NCBI GenBank assembly: GCA_023393455.1
Contig: JAEWLJ010000001.1
Coordinates: 1 to 64,000 of the forward strand
Reading direction: 5' to 3'
Source: Methanobacteriota archaeon
Lineage (GTDB): Archaea; Halobacteriota; Methanomicrobia; Methanomicrobiales; Methanoculleaceae
DNA length: 64,000 nt
Position 1 is the stretch's first letter; each line of letters opens with the position of its first letter. Below, in pieces: positions 8,669-17,204 of the stretch. The notes under the pieces were generated by a model. That model did no database searches. It saw nothing but the letters and a program-made list of their open reading frames with translations, and was not told where the DNA came from. The position numbers and the translations under genes were made by a program.

Positions 8669-9067
8669 TCACGGCGCGCGCCCGATCAGGTGCTCCACCG
8701 CCGCGCGGAACTCCCGAAACTGCTTCGAGACCTCCGGGCCGTCTGAACCCGGGTAGGCGTTTGCTCCCCGGACGACGGTGTTCTCCCGGTCCATCTCCAG
8801 CCGCAGGTGCCAGTAGGTGACGTCGCAGCAGGAGTGGGCGGCGACGTACTCCCGCTCCCACTCCCGGACGCCGAGCCGGTCGACGATCTCCCGGAACCGC
8901 GCCCATTCCTCCTCTGTGGGCGACGCCTCCATCACCACACCGGAGTAACCGCCTCCACTCGCCCACTCGTAGAGGAGGCGGCCGTCCGCGAGCCTGACGT
9001 AGAGGGACGGCCCGACGCTTCCGCCGATGTAGAACTCGAACGCCGTCGGGGGTCCACCGCTATGCAT
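8669..9067 (-). CDS. Hypothetical protein, last gene of the ECF operon
   Basis: A 132-residue soluble protein without signal peptide or membrane helix. It has a beta-rich first half, an acidic helix (SPTEEEWARFREIVDRLGV), a CC pair in AAHSCCDVTYWHLRLE, and an aromatic/charged C-terminus. I do not recognise the family. It starts 6 nt after the ecfT stop, so it is translationally linked to the ECF importer, which suggests a role connected with the transported compound. It converges on btuF with 11 nt between stops. Confidence 0.6.
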   Translation of the reverse strand: MHSGGPPTAFEFYIGGSVGPSLYVRLADGRLLYEWASGGGYSGVVMEASPTEEEWARFREIVDRLGVREWEREYVAAHSCCDVTYWHLRLEMDRENTVVRGANAYPGSDGPEVSKQFREFRAAVEHLIGRAP

Positions 9068-9073
9068 ACCCGA

Positions 9074-9859
9074 TCATACGAGCAGCATGGCCAAATATCC
9101 TGCGACCAGAACGCCCATGCAGCAGACCCCGGCGACGTCGGCCCTGCCGGGGGAGAGGTCGCGCATCGGCGTCCGCGTCCCGGAGCGGTACCCGCGGAGA
9201 TCGATCGTCAGCCCGAGGACGGTGGCTTTCCCGAGCGAGTTCGAGACCAGCGGGATGATGATGGGAAAGAGCCCCCGCACCTTTCCGGATATGCCGCTGC
9301 CCGGGTTGTATGCGCGGGCGAGCTGCGCCTCGTGGATCCGCTTCCCCTCGAGCTGCAGGCTCGGGATGAACCGGAGCGCGATCAGGAGCATGAGGGTGTA
9401 GTCGACCGGCACCCTGAGGCGGTCCATGACGTGGACGAGGTCGCGCGGCTGGGTCGATATGACCAGGAGCTGGAACGCAAAGAGCATCGCGGCGAACCGG
9501 AGCGACATCGCAAGCGCAAGGTCGATCGCCCCTACCGTGACGGGAAACGCCCCGCCTATGACCGGGACCGACTGCGGAATCAGGTAGCCGACGATCTCCC
9601 CGCTCCTGATGGTGAGGATGGTGAGGGCAAGCAGGCTCACCGCGAGGGAGAGAAGGAGGGGCACCTGCCGGAGGAGATCGCGGCCGAGCCCGCTCGCTAT
9701 CGCCACCGCCATGACCGCTCCGGCAAGGAGCGCGAGCATGACGAGATCGCTCGTCAGCACCGCAAGAGCCACGACGACGACCACGAAGATCAGTTTGGTG
9801 AACGGGTGGAGGCGGTGAAAGGCGCTCTCCCGGATGACATACTGCATAATCTCGGACAT
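9074..9859 (-). CDS. ecfT: ECF transporter transmembrane component EcfT
   Basis: A 261-residue CbiQ/EcfT-family membrane protein with the coupling motifs LARAYNPGSG and TIDLRGYRSG (the Ala-Arg-Gly-type cytoplasmic helices that contact the ATPases) and about five hydrophobic segments. It couples ATP hydrolysis to the substrate-binding S component. The start overlaps the end of the ATPase gene by 70 nt in another frame; GAGGAGGAA just before ATG 9859 supports it. Confidence 0.85.
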   Translation of the reverse strand: MSEIMQYVIRESAFHRLHPFTKLIFVVVVVALAVLTSDLVMLALLAGAVMAVAIASGLGRDLLRQVPLLLSLAVSLLALTILTIRSGEIVGYLIPQSVPVIGGAFPVTVGAIDLALAMSLRFAAMLFAFQLLVISTQPRDLVHVMDRLRVPVDYTLMLLIALRFIPSLQLEGKRIHEAQLARAYNPGSGISGKVRGLFPIIIPLVSNSLGKATVLGLTIDLRGYRSGTRTPMRDLSPGRADVAGVCCMGVLVAGYLAMLLV

Positions 9860-11310
9860 GATTCCTCCTCAGATGTTCCGCTCTCGCGGACGACTCTTCC
9901 CTGCTCCATCCTGACGACGCGATCCGCATACTCCTGGAGAAGATACATATCGTGCGTCACCATGACGATCGTGTGGCCGTCCCGCCGCAGCCGGGCAAGG
10001 ATCTCCATGATACTTCCCGACTCGCGAGCGTTGAGCCCGGTCGTGGGCTCATCGAGAACAATGACCTTCGGTTTCATGGCGATGACGCAGGCGATGGCCA
10101 GACGCTGCCGCTCGCCCCGCGAGAGAGAGCGCGGGTAGGTCGTCTTTCGGTGGAGAAGGCCCACCTCGCGGAGGGCCGCGTCGATCGGCTCCCCTGAGGC
10201 GCCAGGGTCGATGTTCTTGAGACCGAATGCCACCTCCTCCTCCACGGTCTCGGCAAAGAGCATGGTGTCCGGGTTCTGGAAGACGAGGCCCACGTGACGC
10301 GCGAGTTCTGCTATCGGGACGGTTGCGGCGTCAAGCCCATCGACGGTGACGCTGCCTTTGGTCGGACGGAGCAGTCCGTTGAAGTGTTTGACGAGTGTCG
10401 TCTTCCCGGACCCGTTATCACCTGCCACGGCTACGATCTCTCCGGGAGCGATCTCGAGATCGAGGCCCCTGATGGCCTCGACCCCGTCATAGTGGTGGAC
10501 AAGCCCCCGGACGGATATGACGGAGGGCGCTTTGCCCCGCGGGGTTGGCGCCGGTGCGGGAAGCCGGACGCTGCCGACCGTCGGGTGCTCCCGCATCATA
10601 TCCGCGGGAGTCCCGACCTCTGCGATCGCTCCGTCTTCGACGACGACCATCCTGTCCGCGATGGCGGCAAGGTCGCCGATCTTCTGCTCGACGATGAGCA
10701 CGGCGGTGCCCTCGCCGGAGAGCCGCCGGAGAAGGGTGGATACCGCCGCGGTCGCTTCCGCGTCCAGTTCGGCGGTGGGTTCGTCGAGGATCAGGACCTT
10801 CGTGCCGAGCGCGATGGTCGCGGCGAGGGCGACCCGCTGCTTCTGCCCCCCGGAGAGGGTGTGTGGGGCACGCTCCGCGAGGTCGGCGATCCCGGTCGCC
10901 TCCATCACCTCCCGGAGCCTCTGCTCCATCTCCTCCCGGGAGAGGCCGAGATTCTCGAGCCCGGAGGCGACCTCCTCCTCGACGGTCGTGAAGATGAGCT
11001 GGGCATCGGCGTCGTCGAAGACCACGCCGAGATCTCGCCCGATCTCGCCCATATCCCGGTAGTCCCGGACGTCCTTTCCGAGGATGGCGACCGTGCCCTC
11101 AAGCGCGCCGCCGTACTCATGGTAAAGGATGCCGGACGCCGCAAGGCAGAGCGTCGTCTTGCCCGCCCCGGTCGGGCCGGTGACGAAGACGATCTCGCCC
11201 TTCCCGATCTCAAGGTCGATCCCGCTCAGGGCCGGCGTCTCCGATCCGGGGTAGGTGTAGGTGACCCCCCGCAGGGAGAGGGCGGTCTCCCGCCCGGTCT
11301 CAGGACTCAT
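9790..11310 (-). CDS. ecfA: Fused double ATPase of an ECF transporter (EcfA-EcfA')
   Basis: The 506-residue protein carries two complete ABC ATPase domains: the first with Walker A GPTGAGKTT, LSGGQKQR and Walker B VLILDEPTAELD; the second with GDNGSGKTT, LSRGERQR and VIVLDEPTTGLN. In many ECF systems these are two genes. It lies between the S-component gene (11-nt overlap) and ecfT (70-nt overlap). The last 20 or so residues, read across the ecfT start, look like unconstrained sequence. Confidence 0.85.
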   Translation of the reverse strand: MSPETGRETALSLRGVTYTYPGSETPALSGIDLEIGKGEIVFVTGPTGAGKTTLCLAASGILYHEYGGALEGTVAILGKDVRDYRDMGEIGRDLGVVFDDADAQLIFTTVEEEVASGLENLGLSREEMEQRLREVMEATGIADLAERAPHTLSGGQKQRVALAATIALGTKVLILDEPTAELDAEATAAVSTLLRRLSGEGTAVLIVEQKIGDLAAIADRMVVVEDGAIAEVGTPADMMREHPTVGSVRLPAPAPTPRGKAPSVISVRGLVHHYDGVEAIRGLDLEIAPGEIVAVAGDNGSGKTTLVKHFNGLLRPTKGSVTVDGLDAATVPIAELARHVGLVFQNPDTMLFAETVEEEVAFGLKNIDPGASGEPIDAALREVGLLHRKTTYPRSLSRGERQRLAIACVIAMKPKVIVLDEPTTGLNARESGSIMEILARLRRDGHTIVMVTHDMYLLQEYADRVVRMEQGRVVRESGTSEEESCPRLCSMSSGRAPFTASTRSPN

Positions 11311-11866
11311 CGACCGGCCTCGCTTCCCGTCCGGGGACAGTCTGCCGGGCTCCCCGCATCAGCGCCCGCGATGCGGGTATCTCGAGCGCCTGCGCGACGA
11401 CGGCGTTGATCGCCGCCGTGATGAGGACGATCGGCACCGTGACCGCGAGGAACGCCTCGAGGGTTCCGAACTTGCCGAGCACCGTCGGGGCCACGGCAAG
11501 GAGCGCGATGAGGATGAACGAGAACCCGCTCGCGAAGGTGGCCAGAAGCACCGTCACGGCCGGGGCGAGGGCGAACCGGTCTCTCAGTACCAGGTAGACA
11601 CCGAGGCAGACGACCGCACCGATGGGTTCGCTGATGAGGTTTGCGGGCGGGAAGATCGAGTGGCTGAGAAGCGCACAGACGATGCCCGCCACGACGCCGA
11701 TCCCGAGCGCCTCGCGGAACGTGGGCACGACGAGGATGATGGCGAGGCTATAGAAGGCGATCACGAGGTTCGATACGATGGGGCCGGGGATCAGGAGCGA
11801 CATGTACCTGATGAGGGCCCCTATGGCAAGGAGTATGCCAACGATTGCAATATCTCTTGATTTCAT
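11300..11866 (-). CDS. ECF transporter substrate-specificity (S) component
   Basis: A 188-residue integral membrane protein with about six helices; start MKSRDIAIVGILLAIGALIR is typical of S components, and it opens an operon with a double ATPase and EcfT. It therefore probably binds the imported vitamin, metal or cofactor precursor. The sequence (SHSIFPPANLISEPIGAVV in the middle) does not let me name the substrate; it lacks the histidine-rich start of CbiM/NikM. A 165-nt leader and a candidate operator precede it. Confidence 0.75.
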   Translation of the reverse strand: MKSRDIAIVGILLAIGALIRYMSLLIPGPIVSNLVIAFYSLAIILVVPTFREALGIGVVAGIVCALLSHSIFPPANLISEPIGAVVCLGVYLVLRDRFALAPAVTVLLATFASGFSFILIALLAVAPTVLGKFGTLEAFLAVTVPIVLITAAINAVVAQALEIPASRALMRGARQTVPGREARPVDES

Positions 11867-12033
11867 GATATCAGTCTTTGAGGTATGGGGTTCGACGGGC
11901 GATCCGGGTTGAGTATAGAGAGGTATCAGTATGGACGCCAGCGTGGCTGAGGGAGAGGCCAGAAGAGTCCTCCAGGAGCGTTCCCGGAAGCGACGGGCAG
12001 GGTGGCGGAACCACGAGATTTAGAATACATCGT

Positions 12034-12065
12034 TGTACAAAATAGTACATTGTGGAATATATATG
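12034..12065 (-). promoter_or_regulatory. Promoter and candidate operator of the ECF operon
   Basis: On the minus strand a TATA box (CATATATATTCC, about 12055-12065) is followed by an inverted repeat TGTAC-N6-GTACA at 12034-12049, between TATA and the expected start of transcription near 12033. That position fits a repressor site. The TATA box lies just after the stop of the upstream secreted-protein gene. Confidence 0.5.
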
Positions 12066-12085
12066 TTTCGCTGGCCCGGGTCGGA

Positions 12086-12658
12086 TCACCGCCGAACGAG
12101 AACGACCACCGCCAGAAGCACCGCGCTGCACGCTGCAAGGGCAGAAACCGGCGCTACCGTCGTGGGGATAGTTTCGGGAGTCGCCGTCGGCATTGCCGTG
12201 CCCTCCGATTCCGCAGGCGCCGGGGTGGCCGGAGCAACGGTCTCGGTTGCCGGGGCTGGCGGCGGCGAACCGAGGGCGACGGGGAAGGTCGTGTAACCGT
12301 GGCCGGCGAGGTTCCGGCGGTCTACGGGCGCGTCCACGGCGTAAATAGTGTACATCCCGGGGTCGAGCCCGGCCTCACCCGTCCTCCAGCGGTAGGTCCA
12401 GCGGTCGTCGGCGCCGACCGTCACCCTCGTGAAACTCCCCGGGTTCCCGGACAGGACGGCGGTATGCGGATTATCAAGTCGCCCGCCGGCGGGCGGGAGG
12501 TTCGGGCCGGTCACGAAGAGGTAGACGGTATCGCTTCCCGTGCTCGTCCCTGCGAGTAGAACCTCGCTTCCGGGATAGACTGTGACAGCGGAGACGGCCG
12601 GAATGAAGGTCAGCGCGACAAGGAGGAGAGCCATGAGAACCGGAGTTCGGTCGGGCAT
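12086..12658 (-). CDS. Secreted DUF3821-like protein with C-terminal membrane anchor
   Basis: The 190-residue protein has a signal peptide (MPDRTPVLMALLLVALTFIP), one beta-rich domain with DTVYLFVTGPNLPPAGGRLD and GMYTIYAVDAPVDRRNLA, a Thr/Pro/Glu-rich spacer and a final helix with two arginines. The domain closely resembles residues about 440-540 of the large S-layer protein at 50786-53179 (NDTVHLFLTGPNL, GGYTIYAVSEPQGKNNLS). The PGF triplet of the CTERM signal is not present, so anchoring may be by the helix itself. I start at 12658, where the signal peptide begins, 49 nt after the deacetylase stop. Confidence 0.7.
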   Translation of the reverse strand: MPDRTPVLMALLLVALTFIPAVSAVTVYPGSEVLLAGTSTGSDTVYLFVTGPNLPPAGGRLDNPHTAVLSGNPGSFTRVTVGADDRWTYRWRTGEAGLDPGMYTIYAVDAPVDRRNLAGHGYTTFPVALGSPPPAPATETVAPATPAPAESEGTAMPTATPETIPTTVAPVSALAACSAVLLAVVVLVRR

Positions 12659-12707
12659 TCTGTTCACCACCCCGAGGTCGACCGGAGAGACGATGAACCT
12701 GATCCCT

Positions 12708-13700
12708 TCACCTGGGGACGGCACGCCTGCCGGCGGCATACGCCTCCACGAGGCGCCGGGTGCCTGCCTTCACCTCACCGCCGCCGGGCTTGAAGTGGGC
12801 TCCGTCGAGGGCGGCAAGGATCGCTTTTATGGCTGCTCCATGCAGCCGCCCGTAGCCTCCCTCAAGCACCAGGGCAAGAGGCGCAGGGCTCGCGTCCACG
12901 AGCATCCCGGTCAGGGTTCCGAAGTCGTGGGGCTCAAGGAGCATCGAGCCGAGCGGATCACCGACGAGCGCGTCCTGGCCTGCCGAAACCAGGACGACGT
13001 CCGGGTCGAACCATCGGAGCACCGGGACGAAGATCTCGCGAAAGACCAGGGCGTAGTCGGCGCCGGTCGAGCCGGGCTCGAGGGGCGCGTTGACGGTATA
13101 CCCGACGCCCGGGCCGGCGCCCCGCTCCCCCGGCCACCCGGTGCCGGGGAAGAGCCCCGCCTGGTGGACCGAGCAGAAGAGCACCCGGTCGCTCCCGTAA
13201 AAGATCGCCTCTGTCCCGTTACCGTGGTGCAGGTCCCAGTCCACGACCGCCACCCGGTCGACCTCGCGGAGCGCCCGTGCCGCCGCGACGGCGACGTTGT
13301 TGAAGAGGCAGAACCCCATCGCCCGGTCTGGCCCGGCATGGTGCCCCGGCGGGCGGACGAGAGCGAAGCAGTGCTCGCCCGAAAGCGCCCGCTCCACCGC
13401 CTGCCATGCGGCCCCTGCCGCATAGAGCGCCGCGTCGAAAGAACGGGAGGTGACGTAGGTGTCCGGGTCAAGGTAACAGGCACGGCCCGGCGGGCACTCC
13501 CGGCAGAACGAACGGACTTCCTCGATATGCCGCCGGGTATGCACGAGCGCCAGGTCGTCCGGCGTCGCCTGTTCCGGGGCGATGCGGCGGGCACCGACCG
13601 GCACCCCCGCGAGAGCGGCATCGAGGCGTGCCTGCGACTCGGGGTGGCCGGGCGCATCGTGGCTGGCAAAGAGGTCCCCCGTCACGACCGAACAGGGCAT
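12708..13700 (-). CDS. Histone deacetylase/acetoin utilization-family hydrolase
   Basis: The 330-residue product has the zinc-dependent deacetylase signatures: RPPGHHAGPDRAMGFCLFNN (His-His dyad), VAVVDWDLHHGNGTEAIFY (metal-binding Asp/His), SAGQDALVGDPLG and LVLEGGYG. Members remove acetyl or acyl groups from lysines, polyamines or small amides; the substrate here is unknown. ATG 13700 (MPCSVVTGDLFASHDAPGHP) matches the family start, although the frame is open about 450 nt further upstream. Confidence 0.85.
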   Translation of the reverse strand: MPCSVVTGDLFASHDAPGHPESQARLDAALAGVPVGARRIAPEQATPDDLALVHTRRHIEEVRSFCRECPPGRACYLDPDTYVTSRSFDAALYAAGAAWQAVERALSGEHCFALVRPPGHHAGPDRAMGFCLFNNVAVAAARALREVDRVAVVDWDLHHGNGTEAIFYGSDRVLFCSVHQAGLFPGTGWPGERGAGPGVGYTVNAPLEPGSTGADYALVFREIFVPVLRWFDPDVVLVSAGQDALVGDPLGSMLLEPHDFGTLTGMLVDASPAPLALVLEGGYGRLHGAAIKAILAALDGAHFKPGGGEVKAGTRRLVEAYAAGRRAVPR

Positions 13701-13858
13701 GGCGATCGATGGGGGTTGACGGCGCGGGATATGAATCTTATCTGTGAGCGGCGGGAGGCAACCCTTCCACAGAAGGTATTTTGAAGGAGGGGATGGAATG
13801 ATCGCATGAGAAGAGTAAACCTTGAGCGCTCGTAGAGAGAACAAGCCGGAGGAACGAG

Positions 13859-14316
13859 ATGCCAAGAGTATCAAAGATCGAGATACTACGGAAGCGAGAG
13901 CAACCCACCCTATCCATCCGCACCAGGGCAGACGCCAGAGACCTGCCCATGCTGATCGGTGAGAGATACTGTAGAATAGCCGAACACCTGAAGGAACTGG
14001 GGGAGATGCTCTCAGACGTCCCCTATGTGGCGTATCACAACATGGACATGCAGGACCTCGACGTCGAGATGGGATTTCCTGTATCGAGGGCATTGACAGG
14101 GAAGGGAGATATCCGGTCGGGGTCGAAGAAGGCAACGTCGTCTTCTGCATGTACCGCGGCCCCTACAGGGATATGGCCTCGACATACGGCGAGATGGCGG
14201 GCTGGATAGCGAAGACCGCGCTTACGCCCACCGGCATCGTCTACGAGTGCTACTACAATGAACCGGAGTGTCCGGAGAGCGAACTGCTGACGATGATCGT
14301 CATGTCGGTGCGCTAA
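13859..14316 (+). pseudogene. GyrI-like/effector-binding domain protein with a frameshift
   Basis: Reading from ATG 13859, residues 1-86 match the GyrI-like small-molecule-binding fold (MPRVSKIEILRKREQPTLSI, DVEMGFPVSRALTGKGDI). The match then continues in the -1 frame: VEEGNVVFCMYRGPYRDMAS, GIVYECYYNEPECPES and LLTMIVMSVR to the stop at 14314-14316. The frame changes at a run of four G at 14119-14122; one extra G would restore a full 152-residue protein. It is either a recent frameshift mutation or a sequencing error. The upstream ATG is preceded by GGAGGAACGAG. Confidence 0.75.
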
Positions 14317-14371
14317 CCCTCCCGGGTACGCCATGCTGCCGCCGATACCTCCCGGTCGGCCCGGGTGCTCA

Positions 14372-14378
14372 TTTATAC
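14372..14378 (+). promoter_or_regulatory. TATA box for a leaderless atpC transcript
   Basis: TTTATAC at 14372-14378 is about 25 nt before the ATG at 14401, so transcription would begin at or next to the start codon. Confidence 0.5.
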
Positions 14379-14400
14379 GGGGTGACGGCAATCTGAGTGT

Positions 14401-15528
14401 ATGCCCCTGCTGGGCGTGACCTCCCCCTCGTATATCTACGCCTGCACCCGGTTCCGGGTAAAGAGGACGGCGCTTCTCCCCCGGGTTGAGTACCTGCGGA
14501 TCATGCGGATGAGCATACCGGAGATCGTCGCTCACCTCACCCGGCAGGAGACGTACCGGCAGCATGTCCTGGATCTCGCGCACGACTTCTCCGGTGCCCA
14601 ACTCATCGAGGAGGCGGTGAACCGCAACCTGGCAAAGTCTTTCCAGGATGCCATGACGATCGCTCCCGGTGACCTCCGGACCCTGACCGGAGAATACCTC
14701 AACCGGTGGGATATCGCTAACGTCATGGCAATCCTGCGGGGCACGGTGTACGACATCCCCCGGCATCAGATCCGCGATCTCCTCGTCCCGGCAGGGGAAC
14801 TCGACAGCGCGCTCCTCGACCGCCTCCTCTCCTTCACGAACTGCGGCGAGGCTATCGAGGGGCTTCAGGACTGGCGGCTCTACCCGGTTCTTGCGGAGTA
14901 CTACCGGATCTGCGGCGAGAGGGGCGCCTTTGCCCGTATCGAGAACGAACTTTACCGGCAATACTACGCGAGCCTGCTCAGTCTTGCCACGACCGGGTGT
15001 AGCGGGTGCCGGGAACTGAACGCCTACCTCCGGTTCGAGATCGACATCGTCAACATGAAGAACCTCCTCCGGCTCCACTGTGCAGAAGAGGCATGCGACA
15101 TCGCGACCGTCAGCCGGACAATGATCCCCGGCGGCCGTATCCCCATCGCCCTCTTCCAGAGACTCTACAGCATCGAGACGGAAGGGGAGTTCGTCAGCAT
15201 CTTCCTTAAGACCGATATCGCCCCGGTTCTCGCCCAGGCAGTGCGCGAGCTCCGGCAGGACCCGGAGTTTTCGAGCGTTGACGCCGCAGAACTGGTCTGG
15301 CAGCGATGGCATCAGCGCAGGCGGCCCGTTCACGAGATCGAGATGGCAATCACCCGCGTCAGGCTCCACCACCTGGAGGGCCTCTCCCGGCGACACCCGT
15401 TCTCGGTTCTGCCGGTGCTTGCCTACCTTGAGCGGAAGAAGTACGAGGTCGCGAACCTGCGAGCAATCGCACGGGGAAAAGCATTCGATCTCGCGCCCGA
15501 GCGGATATGGCAGTACATCGTCCTGTAG
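14401..15528 (+). CDS. atpC: A-type ATP synthase subunit C
   Basis: The 375-residue protein matches the V/A-ATPase subunit C (V-ATPase d) family, the socket joining the membrane rotor to the central stalk: SYIYACTRFRVKRTALLPR at the N-terminus, NRWDIANVMAILRG, a central FEIDIVNMKNLLRL and a C-terminal YLERKKYEVANLRAIARGKA. It lies 10 nt before subunit D. The usual neighbours (H, I, K, E, F, A, B) are absent on both sides, so this is a separated pair. Confidence 0.85.
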   Translation: MPLLGVTSPSYIYACTRFRVKRTALLPRVEYLRIMRMSIPEIVAHLTRQETYRQHVLDLAHDFSGAQLIEEAVNRNLAKSFQDAMTIAPGDLRTLTGEYLNRWDIANVMAILRGTVYDIPRHQIRDLLVPAGELDSALLDRLLSFTNCGEAIEGLQDWRLYPVLAEYYRICGERGAFARIENELYRQYYASLLSLATTGCSGCRELNAYLRFEIDIVNMKNLLRLHCAEEACDIATVSRTMIPGGRIPIALFQRLYSIETEGEFVSIFLKTDIAPVLAQAVRELRQDPEFSSVDAAELVWQRWHQRRRPVHEIEMAITRVRLHHLEGLSRRHPFSVLPVLAYLERKKYEVANLRAIARGKAFDLAPERIWQYIVL

Positions 15529-15538
15529 GAGAGAGAAC

Positions 15539-16183
15539 ATGGCGACCGACGACATCAAACCCACCCGGGCCGGCCTCCTGATCGTCAAGCGGCGGCTGGC
15601 GCTCGCGGAGCGGGTTCACCGGCTGTTATCGATGAAACTCGACGGTATGATGCTGGAACTGGTCAAACTTACCGAAGAGGCCGCAGAAGGGCGCCGGGCG
15701 CTCGAGGAGAGATACGCCGGTGCGCGGGAGATGGTGGCGGTCGCCGCCATGATGGAAGGGGCGACAGGAGTGCTCCTTGCAGCGCTCTCGGTGGAGATCG
15801 ATCCGTCCTATACAGCCGGACACAGGAACATCTTCGGGGTGCGGCTCCCTGACCTCGAACCGGTGATGGTAAGAAAGACGCTCGACCAGCGGGGTTACGG
15901 CATTCTCGGGACATCGTCGGTCATCGATGACGCAGCCGACGCCTACGAGGAACTCCTTATGGCGATCATCGCAACCGCCGAACGCGAAGGAGGGGTCAGG
16001 CAACTCCTCAACGATATCGAGAAGACCCGGCGGAGGGTGAACGCGCTGGAGTTCAAGGTCATCCCGGAACTCACGGAGCTGCGCCGGTTCATCGATGATC
16101 AGCGCGACGAGATGGAGCGTCAGGAGTGGACACGACTCCGGCGCATCAAAAAGATAAAGGCGAAGAGGGGCACCGGGCTTTGA
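15539..16183 (+). CDS. atpD: A-type ATP synthase subunit D
   Basis: The 214-residue, mostly helical protein has the subunit D pattern: KPTRAGLLIVKRRLALAERV at the start, a long coiled coil, and RRRVNALEFKVIPELT near the C-terminus, ending in a basic tail. Subunit D forms the central rotor shaft turning inside the A3B3 head. ATG 15539 follows GGAGAGAAC. It is coupled to atpC. Confidence 0.9.
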   Translation: MATDDIKPTRAGLLIVKRRLALAERVHRLLSMKLDGMMLELVKLTEEAAEGRRALEERYAGAREMVAVAAMMEGATGVLLAALSVEIDPSYTAGHRNIFGVRLPDLEPVMVRKTLDQRGYGILGTSSVIDDAADAYEELLMAIIATAEREGGVRQLLNDIEKTRRRVNALEFKVIPELTELRRFIDDQRDEMERQEWTRLRRIKKIKAKRGTGL

Positions 16184-16658
16184 TGGACGATTTTACCCCA
16201 CCATTCGGGCTCGGGTGGAGGTCGCCGCTTTGGGGTGTGATGAATCAGGAGTTGTCGCTCTCTCCCTTCATGACCCCCACCCCACCCGCGCTTCGCGCTC
16301 CTCCCCCGCCCCTCGGGGTGGGGGCAATGCGTGGCGATACCCCTCTGGAAAGCCGTGTTCTCCAGGGCGAATCGGGGCGCCACCCATCTCCAGCATCTCT
16401 TCGTGCAGTGGACCATGGGGGTATCGCCATTGGGAGAGGGGAGCAGCTCCCCTCCCCTGTCCCTGTCGCGTAAGAGGCGGCCTGTTGTCATTCCCGCCCG
16501 CCGCCCATCGTGCAGGAATTGCCCGGTATGCTTTCACCCAGTTATGCAGCTGGAACCTGTATTCGTCACGGGAACGAGCGTGAGCGCAGTCGAGGCCCGG
16601 GGCTCCCGCGGCACAACGAGAGGCAACAGACGAAAAAATGAGATGAAGTGCTCTCCCA
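16184..16658. other. Intergenic region with palindromic element
   Basis: No convincing gene in these 475 nt. The region holds the second copy of the GC-rich repeat and the inverted repeat at 16325-16432, followed by C/T-rich sequence without clear promoter features. Confidence 0.6.
16293..16432. repeat. Copy 2 of the dispersed element plus a long inverted repeat
   Basis: Positions 16293-16308 and 16320-16339 match the element at 4058-4105. In addition CAATGCGTGGCGATACCCC (16325-16343) is matched in inverted orientation by GGGGTATCGCCATTG (16418-16432), so the roughly 108-nt stretch between could form a stem-loop or be the ends of a small non-autonomous element. Confidence 0.5.
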
Positions 16659-17204
16659 CTAACAAGCGTCTTCCCGCTGCCGGGCGAGGCACTCGATAGC
16701 GGCATCAACAATCGCGGCGAGAGCGTCCACGCCAAAGGTTCCGGACGAGAGGACGATGTCATACGGCGAGAGGTCTTCGATATTGATACCGTAGTAGTTC
16801 AGGTAGCGAGTGGTCTCCGAACGCTGCCGATTCTCGGTGTAGACCCGGGCCGCCTCCTCATCCATCCCGTCACGCCCCGCAATGCGTTTTGCCCGGCAGG
16901 AGATCGATGCAGAAAGCCAGATACGGAGATCGGCGTTCTCGACCATCCTGCCCGAGAGCCTGCCCTCGACGATGATGTCGGCGGCGGCTTCACCGATCTC
17001 CTTCTGCCGTGCATCGATCATCCGGTCGACCGAGGGATCGCTCTCCGCGAACCTCCCGAACTCGGCGAGTTCCATGCCGTGCTCCTTCGCGAGCTGGCGA
17101 AAGACCTCTCCTGCGGAGGTGAGATCGAGCCCGTGCTTCCCGGCAAGGTAGCGGGCGAGAGACGTCGTCCCGCTCCCCGGCGGGCCGCTGATGGTGATCC
17201 GCAT
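16659..17204 (-). CDS. cmk: Cytidylate kinase (archaeal type)
   Basis: The 181-residue product begins MRITISGPPGSGTTSLARYL, the P-loop form typical of archaeal CMP kinase, and contains GRLSGRMVENADLRIWLSAS and a lid-like RIAGRDGMDEEAA region. It converts CMP/dCMP to the diphosphates. Start 17204 is set by the P-loop and by the 1-nt overlap (TGATG) with the preceding DUF106 gene. The adkA-DUF106-cmk order downstream of secY is common in euryarchaea. Confidence 0.9.
   Translation of the reverse strand: MRITISGPPGSGTTSLARYLAGKHGLDLTSAGEVFRQLAKEHGMELAEFGRFAESDPSVDRMIDARQKEIGEAAADIIVEGRLSGRMVENADLRIWLSASISCRAKRIAGRDGMDEEAARVYTENRQRSETTRYLNYYGINIEDLSPYDIVLSSGTFGVDALAAIVDAAIECLARQREDAC

Noticed and set aside
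9790..9859. Frameshift between the ECF ATPase and ecfT
   Set aside because: Both genes are complete and ecfT has its own GAGGAGGAA start signal; the 70-nt overlap is accepted as real.
11867..12033. Cobalamin or TPP riboswitch before the ECF operon
   Set aside because: None of the conserved cores of these riboswitches is recognisable in the 165-nt leader.
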